Source: Planctomycetales bacterium (lineage in GTDB: Bacteria; Planctomycetota; Planctomycetia; Planctomycetales; Planctomycetaceae). Taken from it: 16,218 nucleotides of DNA. Under the pieces are notes generated by a model. The model was given only the letters and a program-made list of their open reading frames with translations. It had not been told where the DNA came from and made no database searches. Positions 13,742 through 16,218 of this stretch are shown piece after piece; the stretch's first letter is position 1, and the number at the start of each line of letters is the position of its first letter. The DNA lies in NCBI GenBank assembly GCA_020050375.1, contig JAGVKR010000160.1, forward strand, positions 1 to 16,218, in the 5' to 3' direction. Position numbers and translations under genes: made by a program.

Positions 13742-15046
13742 TCATTCGACGAATTTCCGCACGGCGGAGGCCAGCCGGCGCATCCCCTCGTCGATTCCAG
13801 CCGGCGTTTGCGTGCCGTAGCTGAGCCGCATCTGGTTGCGGGGCCTGGTTTCGGCGGGCCCCGCGTAGCAGACGTCACCGGGCACGTACATCACGCGCTC
13901 GACCTGCGTCGCATGAGAAAAAAACGGCCCGTCAAAACCGGTATCGAATGTTTCAGGCAATGTCATCCACACATAGAGCCCGCCGTGCGGATGGACCCAC
14001 TGAACTCCGTCGATGCCGCCGAAATAGCGGTCGGCGGCAGTAAGCATCGCGTCGCGCTTGGCGCGATAGGTTTGCCGCAGCATCGAGACATGCTCGGCAT
14101 ACAAGCCCCGTTCGAGGACGGTCGCCAGAAGGTGCTGGTTGAAATTGGCCGAGCCGAAATCCTCGTTCCCTTTGCGGTCGCAGAGCGGGGCCACCAGCTC
14201 GCGGGGGACGACGCCGTAGCCGACGCGGAATCCGGGAGAGAAGCTTTTCGAAAACGTCTGCGCCAAAAGCACCGTGTCGTGCGCCTGGTCGAAACTCCAC
14301 AGGCTCGGGAGGTCCGGGCCGTCGAAACGGATCTCGCGGTACGCCGCGTCTTCGAGGACCAGAATCCGCTGCTGCTTCGACCAGCGGCGGGCCACCTCGA
14401 CCACAACCGCGCGGCGGTCGGCGGCGAGGCTGATCCCGGTCGGATTCTCGTAGTAACTGACGACGTAAATCAGCTTGACGCGCGACAGCTCGCCCACCTT
14501 TTCGAGCCGTTTCAGCTCTCGCTCGAGAGCATCGATCTGCAAACCGCCAGCGTCGGTCGCAACCGGAATCGTCCGCGCGCCCAGACCGTTCAACGTGCCG
14601 AGAAAGGCGAAATAGGTTGGCGCCGCGGCGAGGACAATGTCGCCAGGATCAAGCAGCACTTCGCCGATCAGTGACAGAAGTTGCTGCGATCCGGTCGTCA
14701 AAACGAGTTGCTCGGCGTCGATCCCGAGTCGATCGACAGGACATTTTTCCAGCCCCGCCAGATGCGTCAACAACTGCCGGCGGAGCCGTTCGGAACCCTG
14801 CGTTGTGCCATATTGGAGCGCCTGTTTGGCCAGAGTTTCATCCGCCAGCAGCGCGGCGGCGGCCGATCGGGTCTCGGCGACCGGAAGTGTCTGGTGATCG
14901 ACGAGACCGGCCGCCAGCGAGATCACGCCCGGGTTCTGCACCGCCTGTTCCATCAGAAAGCTGATGGGCTGCTTGCTCCCCCACTGCCAGCGACGGCTGA
15001 GTTGCACGGGAGCAGACGACCGGATTTCAGAGGGAACCGACGACAT
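13742..15046 (-). CDS. Fold-type I PLP aminotransferase (MocR/LysN-like, no HTH)
   Basis: This 434-residue aminotransferase belongs to the group that includes 2-aminoadipate aminotransferase and the catalytic half of MocR regulators. The PLP lysine is K267 (AQTFSKSFSPGFRVGY). Other fold-type I residues are N201-P202 (YYENPTG), D233 and Y236 (LEDAAYREIRF), R274 and the carboxylate-binding R407 (NQMRLSYG). AGLVDHQTLP and LQYGTTQGSERLRRQLLTHL match the family N-terminus. There is no helix-turn-helix domain, so it is an enzyme rather than a regulator; the donor or acceptor (2-oxoglutarate with an aromatic, branched or aminoadipate partner) is not deducible. The start at 15046 begins MSSVPSEIRSS and has AAGGT upstream; a start at 15184 would add 46 unrelated residues. 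The gene is divergent from the HemL-like gene. Confidence 0.88.
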   Translation of the reverse strand: MSSVPSEIRSSAPVQLSRRWQWGSKQPISFLMEQAVQNPGVISLAAGLVDHQTLPVAETRSAAAALLADETLAKQALQYGTTQGSERLRRQLLTHLAGLEKCPVDRLGIDAEQLVLTTGSQQLLSLIGEVLLDPGDIVLAAAPTYFAFLGTLNGLGARTIPVATDAGGLQIDALERELKRLEKVGELSRVKLIYVVSYYENPTGISLAADRRAVVVEVARRWSKQQRILVLEDAAYREIRFDGPDLPSLWSFDQAHDTVLLAQTFSKSFSPGFRVGYGVVPRELVAPLCDRKGNEDFGSANFNQHLLATVLERGLYAEHVSMLRQTYRAKRDAMLTAADRYFGGIDGVQWVHPHGGLYVWMTLPETFDTGFDGPFFSHATQVERVMYVPGDVCYAGPAETRPRNQMRLSYGTQTPAGIDEGMRRLASAVRKFVE

Positions 15047-15159
15047 GGTCAACCTTAAAGGCGGAAGAAGAGAGCGGGTGCAGTTCAAACTACGATAGGA
15101 ACTCGACGCGAAGAGCACAAATCGGGTTCGCATTCTCCATCGTTGTTCGTCCGAGGGAC

Positions 15160-15188
15160 TTGCGAGTTCGACCGGCAGGCGCAATCAT
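15160..15188 (+). promoter_or_regulatory. Possible promoter of HemL-like gene
   Basis: TTGCGA (15160-15165), a 17-bp spacer and AATCAT (15183-15188, four of six) would start transcription near 15195, about 36 bases before the ATG at 15231. Confidence 0.35.
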
Positions 15189-15230
15189 AAATGGATCAGA
15201 ATCACAGATTCATTCCCGAGCGCCCCGCCC

Positions 15231-16218
15231 ATGAGCCGCTACCAGAAATCGAAGGAACTCCACGACCGCGCCTGCCGCGTGCTGGCGGGGGGAGTGTCGA
15301 GCGAGTTTCGCAAGTTCAATGCTCCGCACCCGCTGTTCTACACCTACGGCGCCGGGAGCCGGATCGTCGACGTCGATGGGAACGAATACCTCGACTTCAC
15401 GCTCAGTCAGGGACCGTTGATTCTCGGACACTCGCACCCGCACGTCCTGGAGCGCGTCGTTGAGGCGAGCGACGACGGGCAGCTCTTCGCCGGACAGCAC
15501 CTGCTCGAGCTCGAACTGGCCGAGCGGTTGCAGCGGTTGATCCCCTGTGCCGAGCTGATGCGCTTCAGCCTTTCCGGCTCGGAAGCCGACCATGCCGCCC
15601 TGCGATTGGCACGGGCCATCACCGGCCGCGAAAAGTTTCTGCGGTTCGAAGGGCATTACCACGGCTGGCTCGACAACGTCGCCCTGGGAGTCGGCGGACC
15701 GTCGCTCGAAGCCCTGGGTCCGCGCGAAGCCCCGACCCCCGCTCGTTGGTCGCAGGGCCTGCCCGCCGATGTCGAACGACAATGTATCGTCCTTCCCTGG
15801 AACGATCTGTCGCTCGTCGAGCGAGTTGTTGCCGAGCGGGGGGGAGAAATCGCGGCGATCATCACCGAGCCGGTGATGTGCAACAGCGGCTGCATCCCGC
15901 CCGAACCGGGCTTTCTGCAAGGCTTGCGGGAGCTGTGCGACCGGAACGGGATCGTGCTGATCTTCGACGAAGTCATCACCGGCTTCCGGCTCGGGCTGGG
16001 GGGGGCGCAACGGCATTTTGGCGTGACCCCCGATTTGGCAATCTTCGGCAAGGCAATGGCCAGCGGCTATCCGATCAGCGTTCTGGCGGGGAAGCGCGTG
16101 TTCATGCAGCCGATCGCCGACGGCAAGGTGATCCACGCCGGCACGATGAACTCGGGCCAGCCCTCGATCGCCGCCGCCCTGGCGACGCTCGACGTGCTCG
16201 AACAGGAAGCGGTCCACC
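15231..16218 (+). CDS. HemL-like class III aminotransferase (3' end outside window)
   Basis: The frame is open from the ATG at 15231 to the window end: 329 residues of a protein that is probably about 430. It starts MSRYQKSKELHDRACRVLAG with VSSEFR, as in glutamate-1-semialdehyde aminomutase (HemL). The later blocks IVDVDGNEYLDFTLSQGPLILGH (45-67), GSEADHAALRLARAITGR (116-133), HYHGW (142-146) and IFDEVITGFR (244-253) follow the class III plan. The PLP lysine is K274 (IFGKAMASGYP) and D246 binds the pyridine nitrogen. The lysine region differs from true HemL (GK--GGG-P-GA-GG), so this is more likely a HemL-family paralogue with another amino substrate than the tetrapyrrole enzyme. No clear ribosome-binding site precedes the ATG, but no better in-frame start was seen. 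It is divergent from the other aminotransferase. Confidence 0.88.
   Translation, partial: MSRYQKSKELHDRACRVLAGGVSSEFRKFNAPHPLFYTYGAGSRIVDVDGNEYLDFTLSQGPLILGHSHPHVLERVVEASDDGQLFAGQHLLELELAERLQRLIPCAELMRFSLSGSEADHAALRLARAITGREKFLRFEGHYHGWLDNVALGVGGPSLEALGPREAPTPARWSQGLPADVERQCIVLPWNDLSLVERVVAERGGEIAAIITEPVMCNSGCIPPEPGFLQGLRELCDRNGIVLIFDEVITGFRLGLGGAQRHFGVTPDLAIFGKAMASGYPISVLAGKRVFMQPIADGKVIHAGTMNSGQPSIAAALATLDVLEQEAVH

Noticed and set aside
15054..15109. Possible minus-strand promoter for the aminotransferase (TTGTGC, 17 bp, TATCGT)
   Set aside because: Both hexamers are weak (3 and 4 matches), so it is not distinguishable from chance.
15210..16217. 335-residue minus-strand ORF opposite the HemL-like gene
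   Set aside because: The plus frame carries all class III aminotransferase motifs, so this one is its shadow.
1..16218. CRISPR array, prophage or integron
   Set aside because: No regularly spaced direct repeats, phage structural genes or integrase were seen on either strand.

Overview
The window looks like a piece of a planctomycete chromosome. This is inferred from a GC-rich sequence (roughly 60% or more by eye), a DUF1501 protein with its typical N-terminal and GGEFGRTP signatures, a secreted SMP-30/gluconolactonase fused to an esterase, an HpcH/HpaI-like protein of unusual type, and a GluRS with an extra segment after its KLSKR motif. Most genes are monocistronic and change strand often, so there are few operons.

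Layout: (1) 2-2748, plus strand: the 3' part of a DUF1501 gene, a pterin-4a-carbinolamine dehydratase (phhB-like) and a membrane-anchored TPR protein. (2) 2797-4578, minus strand: the SMP-30 + alpha/beta-hydrolase fusion with a signal peptide. (3) 4579-5051: gap with a perfect 23-bp inverted repeat and a probable prfB promoter. (4) 5052-6171: prfB (release factor 2), interrupted by an in-frame TGA and read through the classic CTT-TGA-C programmed +1 frameshift; a single uninterrupted reading frame misses its first 23 codons. (5) 6178-7011, minus strand: HpcH/HpaI-like protein lacking the usual catalytic Asp-His pair. (6) 7012-7443: gap with copies of a TGCGGATACG repeat, a probable transposase relic and a terminator-like hairpin. 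(7) 7444-7692: small two-helix membrane protein. (8) 7770-8707: a perfect-consensus sigma-70 promoter, a leader of about 360 nt with no convincing ORF, then two tandem TatA-family genes. (9) 8708-9147: gap with a long-range imperfect inverted repeat, then tRNA-Val(CAC). (10) 9230-12514, minus strand: gltX, a zinc-ribbon membrane protein and a soluble histidine kinase. (11) cysK-like cysteine synthase, divergent from gltX, with a good terminator. (12) A fold-type I aminotransferase (minus strand) divergent from a HemL-like class III aminotransferase that runs off the window end.

Functionally this is mostly housekeeping: translation (prfB, gltX, tRNA-Val), protein export (two TatA proteins), amino-acid and PLP metabolism (cysK, two aminotransferases) and pterin recycling. 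Planctomycete-style secreted or accessory proteins are mixed in. I see no CRISPR array, prophage, intact insertion sequence or defence island, and no clear new multi-gene system. The most interesting items are regulatory and structural: the RF2 frameshift, the consensus promoter with a long leader ahead of the tatA pair, the two intergenic inverted-repeat elements, and the HpcH/HpaI homologue with a rebuilt active site.
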